From Paenibacillus caui (GTDB lineage Bacteria; Bacillota; Bacilli; Paenibacillales; Paenibacillaceae): a stretch of DNA of 64,000 bases. Of this stretch, positions 32,523-41,476 are shown in pieces; position 1 is the first letter of the stretch, and each line of letters starts with the position of its first letter. The stretch covers positions 1-64,000 of the forward strand of contig NZ_JAIOGQ010000011.1 of the NCBI RefSeq assembly GCF_019904135.1, written 5' to 3'. The notes beneath the pieces are model-generated. The model did not search any database. It was given only the letters and a program-made list of their open reading frames with translations, and was not told where the DNA came from. Both the position numbers and the translations under genes were made by a program.

Positions 32523-34841
32523 ATGTTAGCCAGAATGTTGAAAAACGATTTTTTAAGGAAAAAAGGAATTAGCGTCGCCCTGTTTATTTTTATTTTGCTG
32601 GCCGCGCTTCTCGTTTCCTCGGGAGCGAAAATGATCATGGAATTGGTCGGCTCGATCAATTATCTATTCTCGGAAGCCAGGACTCCGCATTTTGTCCAGA
32701 TGCATGCCGGGGAGCTGGATCGGGAGAAGATCAGCCGCTTTGCCAAAGAAAGCGCTCTGGTCGAAAGCCATCAGGTCGTGGAGATGGTGAATATCGACGG
32801 CTCGAATATATACATGGGTGCCGAGTCCGAGAAGAACAGCGTAATGGACAACGATTTTGTGACGCAAAATAGGGACTTTGATTTCCTGCTCAATTTGCAC
32901 AGCGAGATTATCAGGGTCGGGGACGGCGAAATTGCCGTGCCGGTCTATTATATGCAGCAAAGAAACTTGAGACTAGGCGACAAAATCCGGATTGCGGACG
33001 GGACTTTCACCAAGGAATTCACCATTACCGATTTTGTGCGGGATGCGCAAATGAATCCATCGATTGTTCACTCCAAACGGTTTGTCGTGAGTGAGGGCGA
33101 CTTTCAACTGCTGCGGCACGACACCGGAGAGCGCGAGTATTTAATCGAGTTTCGCTTAAACGATCCAGGTGCCATCAGCACCTTTGCCAGCGAATATCAG
33201 GCCTCCGATCTGCCCAAGCAGGGACCGATGGTTGACTACAATCTGTTCAAGATGCTTAATGCCTTGACGGACGGAGTGGTAGCCGCGGTCATTATTCTGG
33301 TCAGCCTGATTTTGAACGTGATCGCCATCCTGTGCATCCGTTTTACGATGCTGGCGACGATCGAGGAGGATTACCGGGAAATCAGCGTCATGAAGGCGAT
33401 CGGGATCAGCCAGCGGGACATCAAGCGGCTGTACATGATGAAATACGTGGTGATGGCCGCCTTGGCCGGCGTGATCGGTTATTTCCTGTCGTTCATCGTG
33501 CAGCGGTTCTTCATGGCCAATATTATGCTCTATATGGGCACAGCCCCGCGGACGCTGCTCCAGCCGATTGTGGCACTGCTGTTTGTGGGCGTTATTTTCG
33601 CTATGGTTGTATTTTTTTGCCGGCTGGTGCTGCGACGGTTCAACCATATTTCGGCGGTGGAGGCGCTGCGCTCCGGAAATTTGGGAGAGACGCGGATCAG
33701 CCGGAACCGCCTTCGTCTTTCAAGCAGCCGCTGGTTCTCCGTACCGGTGTTTCTCGGCCTGAAGGATGTAGTTCAGCGTTTGAAAATGTTCCGTCTGCTG
33801 TTATTCGTGTTCATCGTCAGTTCCTTCATCATCATTGTGCCGGTCAACTTCCTGAATACGATCCAGGCCCCGAGCTTTGTTTCCTATATGGGAGTCGGGC
33901 AAAGCGATATCCGCATTGATTTGCGTCATTCGGAGGATGTGGAGGAAAGATACCGTGAACTGCTGGAGTATGTGCAGGCCGACCAGGACGCAGCCGCCTA
34001 TTCGCCGCTGGTGACCAGCCAGTTCAAGGTACTGAACAGCGAGGGAGCACTGGATAACCTGAGTGTTGAGACCGGTGATTTTACGATTTTTCCTCTGGAT
34101 TATACGGAAGGCGCCGCTCCGAATCGCGAGAATGAGCTCGCCCTTTCCTATGCCAACAGCAAAGAAATGGGCAAAAAGACGGGCGATACCGTCGTGCTGA
34201 TCGTAAATGGACAGAAGAAAACGATGACGGTCAGCGGAGTATACCAGGATGTCACGAACGGAGGCAGAACGGCCAAAGCACTGCTGCCATATAATAAAGA
34301 GGCTGTATTATGGTATGTTGTCAGCCTGGATGTGAAGGACGGCGTCAAGATTGCCGACAAAATCTCGGAGTATGAGCAGGCGTTCTATCCGGCTAAGGTA
34401 ACGGATTTGCAAGGGTATCTGCATCAAACGCTCGGGGGCACAATCAGCCAGTTGAAGCTGGTCACTGTGCTGGCGCTTGCCATAGCGGTATGCGTGTCGA
34501 TCCTGATCACCTCTTTATTTTTGAAAATGCTGATTTCCAAGGACAATGGCCAAATTGCCATTCTGCGCAGCCTCGGCTTTGCACTGTCCCGCATCAAGCT
34601 CCAGTACGTAACGATGTCGCTGACGGTGCTGGTAACCGGTATCCTGCTCGGCACGGTCCTGTCCAATACGGTGGGACAAATGTTGATCAGCGGGATTATG
34701 TCGTTCTTCGGGGCATCGAAGATCGCATTCATCGTCAACCCGGTTCAGGCTTACCTGCTCTGCCCGGTCGACGGTCATACTGACGACGCTGGCAAGCATT
34801 CAATCCATGAAAGAATCCAGCATATCCAAGATGATTGTTGA
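32523..34841 (+). CDS. ABC exporter permease (FtsX/MacB-type), probable frameshift near the 3' end
   Basis: 772 aa as read, from ATG 32523 with AAGGAG 12 bases upstream. The frame is open further upstream, but that part overlaps the thioesterase. It has one N-terminal helix, an extracytoplasmic domain, a three-helix FtsX block (33.26-33.66 kb), a second extracytoplasmic domain, and a second FtsX block beginning near 34.44 kb. After about 34764 the frame turns polar and His/Asp-rich. The +1 frame from there reads V-I-L-T-T-L-A-S-I-Q-S-M-K-E-S-S-I-S-K-M-I-V-E and stops at 34845, a normal FtsX end placed just before the ribosome site of the ATPase. A one-base indel in 34761-34773 is the likely cause. 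Confidence 0.85.
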   Translation: MLARMLKNDFLRKKGISVALFIFILLAALLVSSGAKMIMELVGSINYLFSEARTPHFVQMHAGELDREKISRFAKESALVESHQVVEMVNIDGSNIYMGAESEKNSVMDNDFVTQNRDFDFLLNLHSEIIRVGDGEIAVPVYYMQQRNLRLGDKIRIADGTFTKEFTITDFVRDAQMNPSIVHSKRFVVSEGDFQLLRHDTGEREYLIEFRLNDPGAISTFASEYQASDLPKQGPMVDYNLFKMLNALTDGVVAAVIILVSLILNVIAILCIRFTMLATIEEDYREISVMKAIGISQRDIKRLYMMKYVVMAALAGVIGYFLSFIVQRFFMANIMLYMGTAPRTLLQPIVALLFVGVIFAMVVFFCRLVLRRFNHISAVEALRSGNLGETRISRNRLRLSSSRWFSVPVFLGLKDVVQRLKMFRLLLFVFIVSSFIIIVPVNFLNTIQAPSFVSYMGVGQSDIRIDLRHSEDVEERYRELLEYVQADQDAAAYSPLVTSQFKVLNSEGALDNLSVETGDFTIFPLDYTEGAAPNRENELALSYANSKEMGKKTGDTVVLIVNGQKKTMTVSGVYQDVTNGGRTAKALLPYNKEAVLWYVVSLDVKDGVKIADKISEYEQAFYPAKVTDLQGYLHQTLGGTISQLKLVTVLALAIAVCVSILITSLFLKMLISKDNGQIAILRSLGFALSRIKLQYVTMSLTVLVTGILLGTVLSNTVGQMLISGIMSFFGASKIAFIVNPVQAYLLCPVDGHTDDAGKHSIHERIQHIQDDC

Positions 34842-34856
34842 ATAAGGAGGATAACC

Positions 34857-35624
34857 ATGGTTACCATTCTGGAAGCCCGCGATGTGAACAAAACCTATGT
34901 GACCGCAAGGAATGAGCAAAGCAGCATTTTGAAGGACATTAATCTGCAGCTGGACAAAGGAGAATTCGTCTCCGTAATGGGCCCCTCCGGCTCGGGGAAA
35001 TCGACTCTGCTGTACAGCATCAGCGGCATGGATCAGGTAAGCGGAGGAAAAGTATACTTTGGCGGCAAGGAAATCACCTCCTGTTCGGAGAAGGCGCTGG
35101 CTCAGCTGCGTTTGACCAAGATGGGCTTTATTTTTCAACACATTCATCTGCTGAAGAACCTCAATATTCTGGACAATATCGTGCTGTCCGCCTATCTGGC
35201 CAAGAGCAGCAGCAGGGAAGCCATCAATCGGCGGGCGGTCGGTCTGATGAAGAAGGTGGGAATCGAAGAACTGTCCGGCCATAATATTACCCAGGTCTCC
35301 GGAGGACAACTGCAAAGAGCGGCTATCTGCAGGGCATTGATCAACAATCCGGATATTTTGTTTGGCGATGAGCCGACCGGAGCCTTGAACTCGCGTTCAA
35401 CTCAGGAAATTATGGAGATACTGGCAGATATCAATGCCGCCGGCACTACGATTCTGCTCGTCACGCATGATGTGAAGGTGGCGGCCCGGTCCGAGCGCGT
35501 GCTGTTCATGGTGGATGGCAGGCTGGTGGCCAATTATTCCCTGGGCAAGTATGCGAAGGGCAAGGATGATCTGAAGCAGCGAGAAAGCAAGCTGAACCAA
35601 TGGCTAGGGGAGATGGGTTTCTAG
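34857..35624 (+). CDS. ABC exporter ATPase, MacB/LolD-type
   Basis: 255 aa, ATG preceded by AAGGAGG. Walker A is G-P-S-G-S-G-K-S-T (42-50), Q-loop I-F-Q-H, signature V-S-G-G-Q-L-Q-R, Walker B I-L-F-G-D-E-P-T-G-A-L, and the switch histidine is in V-T-H-D. It pairs with the FtsX-type permease 11 bp upstream. Pairs of this class in antibiotic clusters usually export or sense the peptide product, and that is the expected role here. Confidence 0.93.
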   Translation: MVTILEARDVNKTYVTARNEQSSILKDINLQLDKGEFVSVMGPSGSGKSTLLYSISGMDQVSGGKVYFGGKEITSCSEKALAQLRLTKMGFIFQHIHLLKNLNILDNIVLSAYLAKSSSREAINRRAVGLMKKVGIEELSGHNITQVSGGQLQRAAICRALINNPDILFGDEPTGALNSRSTQEIMEILADINAAGTTILLVTHDVKVAARSERVLFMVDGRLVANYSLGKYAKGKDDLKQRESKLNQWLGEMGF

Positions 35625-35647
35625 CGATAGCCTTTATAGGACCACTA

Positions 35648-35666
35648 TAGACTGACAGTCGGTCTA
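35648..35666. promoter_or_regulatory. Inverted-repeat operator before the TetR gene
   Basis: TAGACTGACAGTCGGTCTA contains TAGAC...GTCTA and the inner GAC(TGACA)GTC symmetry. It lies 17 bp upstream of the TetR start, in the 58-bp gap after the exporter ATPase. The size and position suit an autoregulatory TetR-family site. Confidence 0.6.
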
Positions 35667-35682
35667 CCTGAAAAGGGGGAGT

Positions 35683-36318
35683 ATGGACACTATGAGGGTG
35701 CTGAAGAGTCCCGCCGAACGCCGGAGCGAAATTCTGGACGCGGCAGAGAAATTGTTTGTGTCGAAAGGATATGCGAAAACTACGATACTTGATATTTTGC
35801 AGGAGGTAAGCATCGCCAAGGGAACGTTTTACTACCATTTTCAATCCAAGGAAGAGGTGATGGATGCGATTGTCACGCGGTTCATTAACAACGGAGTCGC
35901 GGCGGCGGAACGCATAGCGGCTGATCCGGAACTAAACGCGCATGACAAACTGTTTCGGATTATCGTGTTCCAGAACCAGGATTCCGGCCATAAAAGTGAC
36001 ATGATCGAGCAACTCCACCACGTCAGCAATGTGGAAATGCATCAAAAAAGTCTGGTGGAGACCATTATCCGGTTAAGTCCGATTTTAGCCGGTGTTGTGG
36101 AGCAAGGAAATGAGGAAGGGGTCTTTCATACGCCGGCCCCCCAGGAGGTGGTGGAATTTTTGCTGGTATCATCGCAATTTCTGCTGGACCGAGGCATTTT
36201 TAGGTGGAGCGAGGAGGACATGGTACGGAAGGCCCAGGCTTTTATTTATATCCTGGAGAGAACCTTGGGCGCGGAGGCCGGCAGCTTTTCCTATCTGGCG
36301 GAATTGCTTCAAAACTAA
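35683..36318 (+). CDS. TetR/AcrR-family regulator of the cluster's pump genes
   Basis: 211 aa, ATG preceded by AAAAGGGGGAG. The N-terminal HTH has R-R-S-E-I-L-D-A-A-E-K-L-F-V-S-K-G-Y-A-K-T-T, then I-A-K-G-T-F-Y-Y-H-F as recognition helix, which is classic for the family. The C-terminal ligand domain is not diagnostic. It lies between the ABC exporter and an MFS pump, all on the same strand, with a palindromic site just upstream. The likely ligand is the cluster product or a related membrane-active compound. Confidence 0.9.
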   Translation: MDTMRVLKSPAERRSEILDAAEKLFVSKGYAKTTILDILQEVSIAKGTFYYHFQSKEEVMDAIVTRFINNGVAAAERIAADPELNAHDKLFRIIVFQNQDSGHKSDMIEQLHHVSNVEMHQKSLVETIIRLSPILAGVVEQGNEEGVFHTPAPQEVVEFLLVSSQFLLDRGIFRWSEEDMVRKAQAFIYILERTLGAEAGSFSYLAELLQN

Positions 36319-36348
36319 TCACTTGGAATAGGAAAGGGGAATGGGAAG

Positions 36349-37674
36349 ATGGAACAAACCGGACAGAAGTCGTTTGGCAAATTTCTAACCGTGTGGTGCG
36401 GGCAATTGATCTCGATGATCGGTGTGGGCCTAACGGCCTTTTCACTTGGGGTCTATGCCTTTGAGAAGACGCATACGGCGACCAGCGTTGCTTTGATTAC
36501 ACTGTTTTCCTTCGTGCCGAATATACTGCTCAGACCGATCGGGGGGGTTCTCGCGGACCGTTTTGACCGGCGCACGATGATGATTGTCGGGGATTTGGGC
36601 TCCGCGCTAGGTCTGGTCTTTATTTTGTCGACCATGCTGACCGGCATCACGGAGCTTTGGCATATTTACGTGGGCATCGCCTTCAGCTCCGTATTCTCCG
36701 CGCTGCAGAGCCCGGCCTATAAGGCCTCGGCTACAGATCTGCTGACAGAGGAGCAATTCTCCAAGGGCAGTGGTCTGGTCCAATTGGCTGAATCCTCCAA
36801 GTTTCTGTTTTCACCGATTATCGCAGGGATTCTGCTCAGCGTAACGACGATCGAGACGATCATGATCATCAATATTCTGACCTTCCTGATCGCCATTCTT
36901 GCCGTATTGGTCATCCGAAAGAGCATGAAGGTCAAACGGGATCCTTCAGACAACAAGCCATGGCTGTCGGAGATGAAGGATGGATGGCATACGATCCGGA
37001 CCAACAAAGGGGTCTTGCTGCTGGTTACGATCATTTCGGTCATTACCTTCTATCTCGGCTTCCTGGAGACGCTGATTGGCCCGATGATCCTGTCGTTTTC
37101 CGATGCCAAGACGCTTGGCACCTTCCAGTCGGTCAGTGCGATCGGTATGCTGATCAGCAGTCTGTGCATCGGTGTGTTCACCATTACGCGGAAATACGCC
37201 GTTATGCTCGTTCTCGGCCTGGTTTTATCCGGATTGGCCTTTTCATTACTGGGGGTGTCCACGAATATCTATTTCATTATCTTTGCCGGATTTCTCTTTC
37301 TGGGCTCGCTTCCGTTCGTCAATACGAGTGCAGATGTGCTGGTGCGCAAAAACATTCCGAACGATACGCAGGGAAGAGTCTGGGGGATCATCGGCATTCT
37401 GTCGCAGATCGGCTTTGTAATCGCCTATTGCCTGGCCGGCTTTTTGGCCGACCGTATCTTTAATCCCCTGCTGGTGGAAGGAGGAGCGCTGGCTTCAAGC
37501 GTAGGCTCGATTATCGGTGTTGGGCAGGGACGGGGAATCGCGCTGCTGTTCATTGTTGCAGGCATCTTTGTGATGCTGATTGCGGGAATTACCTCCCGCC
37601 TGAGATCCATCAAATCTTTGGAGGATGGGATCCATATTGTTCCGACGGATCCTTCGCCGATTGCCCATGAATAA
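36349..37674 (+). CDS. MFS efflux transporter, DHA3-type
   Basis: 441 aa with about 12 hydrophobic helices. The loop 2-3 motif G-G-V-L-A-D-R-F-D-R-R-T (near 66-77) is the MFS motif A in the form usual for the DHA3 (MefA/NRE-like) group. It starts 30 bp after the TetR gene and overlaps the PPTase start by 8 bp, so it belongs to the cluster operon. It probably exports the product as a second route beside the ABC pair. Confidence 0.88.
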   Translation: MEQTGQKSFGKFLTVWCGQLISMIGVGLTAFSLGVYAFEKTHTATSVALITLFSFVPNILLRPIGGVLADRFDRRTMMIVGDLGSALGLVFILSTMLTGITELWHIYVGIAFSSVFSALQSPAYKASATDLLTEEQFSKGSGLVQLAESSKFLFSPIIAGILLSVTTIETIMIINILTFLIAILAVLVIRKSMKVKRDPSDNKPWLSEMKDGWHTIRTNKGVLLLVTIISVITFYLGFLETLIGPMILSFSDAKTLGTFQSVSAIGMLISSLCIGVFTITRKYAVMLVLGLVLSGLAFSLLGVSTNIYFIIFAGFLFLGSLPFVNTSADVLVRKNIPNDTQGRVWGIIGILSQIGFVIAYCLAGFLADRIFNPLLVEGGALASSVGSIIGVGQGRGIALLFIVAGIFVMLIAGITSRLRSIKSLEDGIHIVPTDPSPIAHE

Positions 37675-38383
37675 TATATATTTGTCTTCCGCGGCAGGGG
37701 CCGTGGTTAAAGTAAACGCAGTGAATATAACAGCTTTCCCCGCGCATCAGGTGGAAGCGCTGATCCGGCGGACCGGAAATGAGAAAGCCGCCAGGTTCGT
37801 ATTTGAGGAGGACCGGTTCCGCAGTTTGGCCGGGGAGCTGCTTGCCAGGACGATGATTGCTGAGACGCTTGGCGTTTCGCAGGCCGACCTTGTATTTACG
37901 CGCAACCGCTACGGCAAGCCCTTCCTTCTGCAGCCGACTTCGACGCTGGAATTCAATATATCCCATGCCGGTACCTGGGTCGTAGCTGCGGTCAGCACGC
38001 AGGCGATCGGTATCGATGTGGAGAGGACAGCTCCGATCGATCCGGAGCTGGCGAGACGTTTTTTTTCCGGCGAGGAGTATCAGCTTATCAGGAATCAACC
38101 GTCGGAAGAGCAAACCATCGCCAAATTTTATGAGATATGGACCTACAAGGAGAGCTATATCAAGGCCGTCGGCAAGGGATTAAGCATCCCGTTGGACAGC
38201 TTCACGACAGTTGTGAACGGAGAGCTGATTCAACAGCTTTCGGCAGGAGAACGAGATTGGTATTTTACCCCCCTGTGCTGGGATAACGGGTATTATGCGA
38301 CGGTCTGCTCGACCCTCCCGATTTGCGGCTGTACGGTCGAAACGTTGGATATCGAAGTCCTGGTCGAGACCTTTCTGTCCTAG
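37667..38383 (+). CDS. Sfp-type 4'-phosphopantetheinyl transferase
   Basis: 238 aa from ATG 37667. An upstream in-frame ATG at 37625 has GGAGG abutting it and lies deep in the MFS gene. Family motifs are N-I-S-H-A-G, G-I-D-V-E-R, and W-T-Y-K-E-S-Y-I-K-A-V-G-K-G. It transfers phosphopantetheine from CoA to the serines of the carrier domains here: five in the NRPS-PKS, one in the loading protein and two discrete ACPs. It is the last gene of the cluster. No clear terminator hairpin was seen after it. Confidence 0.93.
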   Translation: MNNIYLSSAAGAVVKVNAVNITAFPAHQVEALIRRTGNEKAARFVFEEDRFRSLAGELLARTMIAETLGVSQADLVFTRNRYGKPFLLQPTSTLEFNISHAGTWVVAAVSTQAIGIDVERTAPIDPELARRFFSGEEYQLIRNQPSEEQTIAKFYEIWTYKESYIKAVGKGLSIPLDSFTTVVNGELIQQLSAGERDWYFTPLCWDNGYYATVCSTLPICGCTVETLDIEVLVETFLS

Positions 38384-38469
38384 GAATGTCCGGTTTTACG
38401 GCATGGAATGACGCAGGCGGGGCGCTGTCATACCTATAACAAGGCGATCGTGACGGGCACTACCAGGTA

Positions 38470-39720
38470 TTATTTCTTTAATTCCTGCTTTGTTAACTGG
38501 AAGGTTATTGCCCAAAACAAAAGAGCAACAGCGCTGACAGACGCACCTAATAAACATACTCCGTTCCATCCATAGTTTGCGTAAATATGAGTTGAAATAA
38601 TTGAACCTGTCGCACTGCCAATAGAATAAAAAATCATGTAAGCAGCGGTAAGCCGACTTCTCGCTTCGGGACGTACTGTAAAAATCATACTTTGGTTGGT
38701 GACATGCACGGCCTGCACAGCCAGGTCAAGAAGAATAACGCCAATTGCTAATGCGAGCAGGGAGTGTTCGGTCAATCTGATTAGGAACCATGATGTTAGC
38801 AATAAAGCAAGCGCTATGCCGGTTGTGCATTGCCCTAATCCCCGATCAGCCAGACGCCCAGCTCGCGCAGCTGCCAATGCTCCGGCAACGCCGGCCAGTC
38901 CAAACGCTCCAATCGCGGTGTGGGGAAGAGAATATGGCGCGGCACTAAGAGGCAGCACTAATGAAGTCCATAGAATACTAAAGGAAGTAAAAATCAGCAG
39001 CGCCAGTATTCCCCGAATACGCAGGATCCTTTCTTGTACGAATAACAAGAGAACAGAGCGCAGCAGCTTCGGATAGGACATAGACGTTCGCTTGTACCCC
39101 AAATCCGGTAATTCCCGGTATAACAAACCAGCTATGAAGAGCATGAGTGCAGAAGAGGTAAGATAGACCGAACGCCAACCGCCCAGATCAGTCAATATGC
39201 CGGCAAATGTTCGTGCAAGGAGAATCCCTATGACAACTCCGCTTGTAACAAAACCTACTATCCGTCCACGCTCTGCTGGAGGAGACAACGTAGATGCGTA
39301 TGCGACGAGCGTCTGTGTAACAGTGGCAAACATTCCTGCCGCAGCCAGACCAATAAAAAGTACTATGCTTGAGGGGGCGGTTCCAATCATAATTAGAGCA
39401 ACAATGGACATCAGGATTTGGCCAATAATCAACCGGCGTTGATTCAATAAATCGCCAAGCGGAACTAGCAGCAGTAATCCCAGTGCATAACAGACTTGAG
39501 TAATGGTAATCACAATTCCGATCGTGGAGTGACCAATCCTGAATTCATTGGATAGAGCGCCCAGCAGCGGGTGAGCGAAGTATATGTTTGCAACAGCCAT
39601 TCCGCAAGCTATTGCAAACAATAGTGCCATATAGCGAGGCATAGCTTTGCTGGATCCCGATTGTAACCGATCATCGCGATGCTCGGCAATCATGGTTGTT
39701 TTTTCTTCAGCGTTCATCAT
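38470..39720 (-). CDS. MFS transporter, DHA1-type
   Basis: 416 aa from the ATG at 39720 (M-M-N-A-E-E-K), which has AAGGGGG about 9 bases upstream; the frame is open up to 39816 but without a ribosome site. It has about 12 hydrophobic helices, a motif-A-like G-D-L-L-N-Q-R-R after helix 2, and a second R-L-A-D-R-G-L-G copy after helix 8. It is divergent from the TetR gene at 39971, and both starts carry the same operator-like sequence, so it is the probable TetR target. It converges on the cluster and is not part of it. Confidence 0.85.
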   Translation of the reverse strand: MMNAEEKTTMIAEHRDDRLQSGSSKAMPRYMALLFAIACGMAVANIYFAHPLLGALSNEFRIGHSTIGIVITITQVCYALGLLLLVPLGDLLNQRRLIIGQILMSIVALIMIGTAPSSIVLFIGLAAAGMFATVTQTLVAYASTLSPPAERGRIVGFVTSGVVIGILLARTFAGILTDLGGWRSVYLTSSALMLFIAGLLYRELPDLGYKRTSMSYPKLLRSVLLLFVQERILRIRGILALLIFTSFSILWTSLVLPLSAAPYSLPHTAIGAFGLAGVAGALAAARAGRLADRGLGQCTTGIALALLLTSWFLIRLTEHSLLALAIGVILLDLAVQAVHVTNQSMIFTVRPEARSRLTAAYMIFYSIGSATGSIISTHIYANYGWNGVCLLGASVSAVALLFWAITFQLTKQELKK

Positions 39721-39758
39721 GATCTGCATCCCCCTTAAATTTGCTTGGTAATATAATA

Positions 39759-39770
39759 TACCGATTGGTA
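39759..39770. promoter_or_regulatory. Operator copy 1 (TACCGATTGGTA), MFS side
   Basis: TACCGATTGGTA is nearly palindromic and matches TACTGATCGGTA at 39901-39912 at ten of twelve positions. The two copies flank the divergent MFS/TetR promoter region. Confidence 0.6.
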
Positions 39771-39864
39771 CAAAAAGATTCTCGATCATTTTAACCATTG
39801 GAAAGTTTAGGGTCAAGTGATTTGCGTAATTTTTTTTGCTCTCTTACTGAAAAATGATCATGAT

Positions 39865-39893
39865 TTGACAAATTTATACGTATCAAATAAGAT
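39865..39893 (+). promoter_or_regulatory. Promoter of the TetR gene
   Basis: TTGACA (39865-39870), 17-bp spacer, TAAGAT (39888-39893). The downstream operator copy at 39901 would overlap the transcription start, which suits autorepression. Confidence 0.5.
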
Positions 39894-39900
39894 TATAACA

Positions 39901-39912
39901 TACTGATCGGTA
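39901..39912. promoter_or_regulatory. Operator copy 2 (TACTGATCGGTA), TetR side
   Basis: This is the partner of the site at 39759, placed just downstream of the -10 element and 58 bp before the probable TetR start. Confidence 0.6.
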
Positions 39913-39970
39913 TATAAAGATGGATTCGTTGGCGAAGAAACTTTGTTTTTTTGAAGAGAGGGAAAATAGA

Positions 39971-40564
39971 ATGGTTCGGCAGCGTGAATTTGATGAGGAA
40001 AAAGCATTGGATGCTGCTATGCAGCTTTTTTGGGAGAAAGGATACGCGGCTACATCATTAAGCGATTTAACCGCCAAAATGGGGATACAACGCCCAAGTC
40101 TATACTCGGCTTTCGGGGACAAAGAACAGTTGTTTGAAGCTGCATTGCGAAAATATACAAACTTACATGCATCTGACATCCGAACAAAGCTTCAAAAATA
40201 TCCATCTGTAAAAGAAGCAATTCGAGCATTTTTTGAAGATTTGGTGGAAGAGGAATACAAAGAAAGTCAGCACAAGGGATGTTTTTGCATTAATACAATG
40301 GTTGAATTGGCTCCTCACGATGAGAAATTTGAAATCCTTACGAGGGAGCATCAGATGTATCTTACGGTCATATTTCAAGAAGCGCTTGTCCGAGGGATCC
40401 GGTCAGGTGAACTTGAAAGCAGTCTAAATGCTAAGCTGTTAGCACAGACGCTGGTCACTACATTAATTGGACTCACCGTGTTGATGAAATCTCGTCCAGA
40501 GCGCTCTTTTGTAGATAATTCTGTAGCTGCGGTATTGTCATTAGTGAACCTCCCCCACCTGTAG
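39971..40564 (+). CDS. TetR-family regulator with C-terminus altered by a tnpB element
   Basis: 197 aa from ATG 39971 (M-V-R-Q-R-E-F); an in-frame ATG at 39920 is possible but has no ribosome site. The HTH reads F-W-E-K-G-Y-A-A-T-S-L-S-D-L, then R-P-S-L-Y-S-A-F-G-D-K as recognition helix, as in the YcdC/AcuR-like TetR group. The last codons (N-L-P-H-L-stop) come from the end sequence of an IS605-type element. The native C-terminus has therefore been replaced, probably with the loss of only a few residues. It is divergent from the MFS gene and shares its operator. Confidence 0.85.
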   Translation: MVRQREFDEEKALDAAMQLFWEKGYAATSLSDLTAKMGIQRPSLYSAFGDKEQLFEAALRKYTNLHASDIRTKLQKYPSVKEAIRAFFEDLVEEEYKESQHKGCFCINTMVELAPHDEKFEILTREHQMYLTVIFQEALVRGIRSGELESSLNAKLLAQTLVTTLIGLTVLMKSRPERSFVDNSVAAVLSLVNLPHL

Positions 40565-40577
40565 AGGTGGCGGCTTC
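40544..40577. repeat. tnpB-element end, copy 1
   Basis: 34 bp with an imperfect hairpin (CCACCT/AGGTGG) and the tail GGCTTC. It supplies the last codons and the stop of the TetR gene. Confidence 0.6.
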
Positions 40578-40660
40578 TGAATAGCGTCCGGCTCCTGCCA
40601 CCCAGGTTATCTGTTATCGACAACTGTTCCAAGGAACGGTGTACAGAACCTTACGTTCAT

Positions 40661-41353
40661 TCAGCAACATGGTATAACCATGGCCCGGTCCTGCAGTTCC
40701 TTAAGCTTCTTGTTTCGCAGCCGTTTGATACTGCGCAGCTTGCGTCCAGTCACGATCAATCCATCGCCCGCTTCCGTCACAGCTGCAACCGAATGGATTT
40801 CCCCAGGGTCCACGGCTGCCATTTGCATTCCTTTCACCTCGGCAGGCTGTTTCCCGTCCTCATAGGCGATGCAAAGCTGCAAACCGCGGTCATAGATCAG
40901 TTCAATCTCTTTGGCTACACCGGCTGGAATACGTTTAACCCAGACGACAATCGGCTTTCGACGTTTGCCTTCGTGAATGCCCAGCGAAAGTTCGATACGT
41001 CCGTTCTCATGGACTGTAAACCCATCTGCCGCCCACTTCGTTGGATAATGCTTCTTTGTTTGATAAGGGTAACGGATATGAGAGTGTCCTTTCCGTTTGG
41101 CTTCACACGCATTGTCTCTCGCATCCAAGTATTTATGGCATACGGCTTGGATGCTCTGGCTATGGATCGGATATTTCCGTTTGGTCGCTTTCTGGAGCTC
41201 TGTCCGATTGATCCACTTCCCGTGTTCCAAAAAGTGACTTTTAGCGATATGGAGACAATCGTTCCAAATTTGTGCGCAAATGCGATTGCAAGCAAACAAT
41301 CGGTCCCGATCCTCTGAGCTGACACGGAATGTGGTTTTCAGCACGCGAATCAA
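40661..41353 (-). pseudogene. tnpB: tnpB, C-terminally truncated
   Basis: 230 aa from a TTG at 41353 (GAAGGGAGGG seven bases upstream), against roughly 370-400 aa for intact TnpB. It keeps the N-terminal OrfB helix-turn-helix-like region and the RuvC-I motif A-A-V-D-P-G-E. It ends in an unrelated tail just after R-L-R-N-K-K-L-K-E-L-Q. The RuvC-II glutamate, the zinc finger with its C-x-x-C pairs and the RuvC-III aspartate are all absent, so it cannot be an active RNA-guided nuclease. The rest appears deleted, with the element end following within 120 bp. Confidence 0.85.
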
Positions 41354-41476
41354 AGTATCGCCCTCCCTTCAGAACAAATGTTTCCTTTCTATTATACCAC
41401 ACATATGTTCGTTTTTTTTGTAAGGGAAGGGATTTAAATCCAAATGTTTTTTTTATTGCGTAAGCCAGAAGGCACC

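Noticed and set aside
38470-39720. MFS gene as part of the biosynthetic cluster
   Set aside because: It is on the opposite strand, has its own TetR partner and shared operators, and its composition is more A+T-rich than the cluster.
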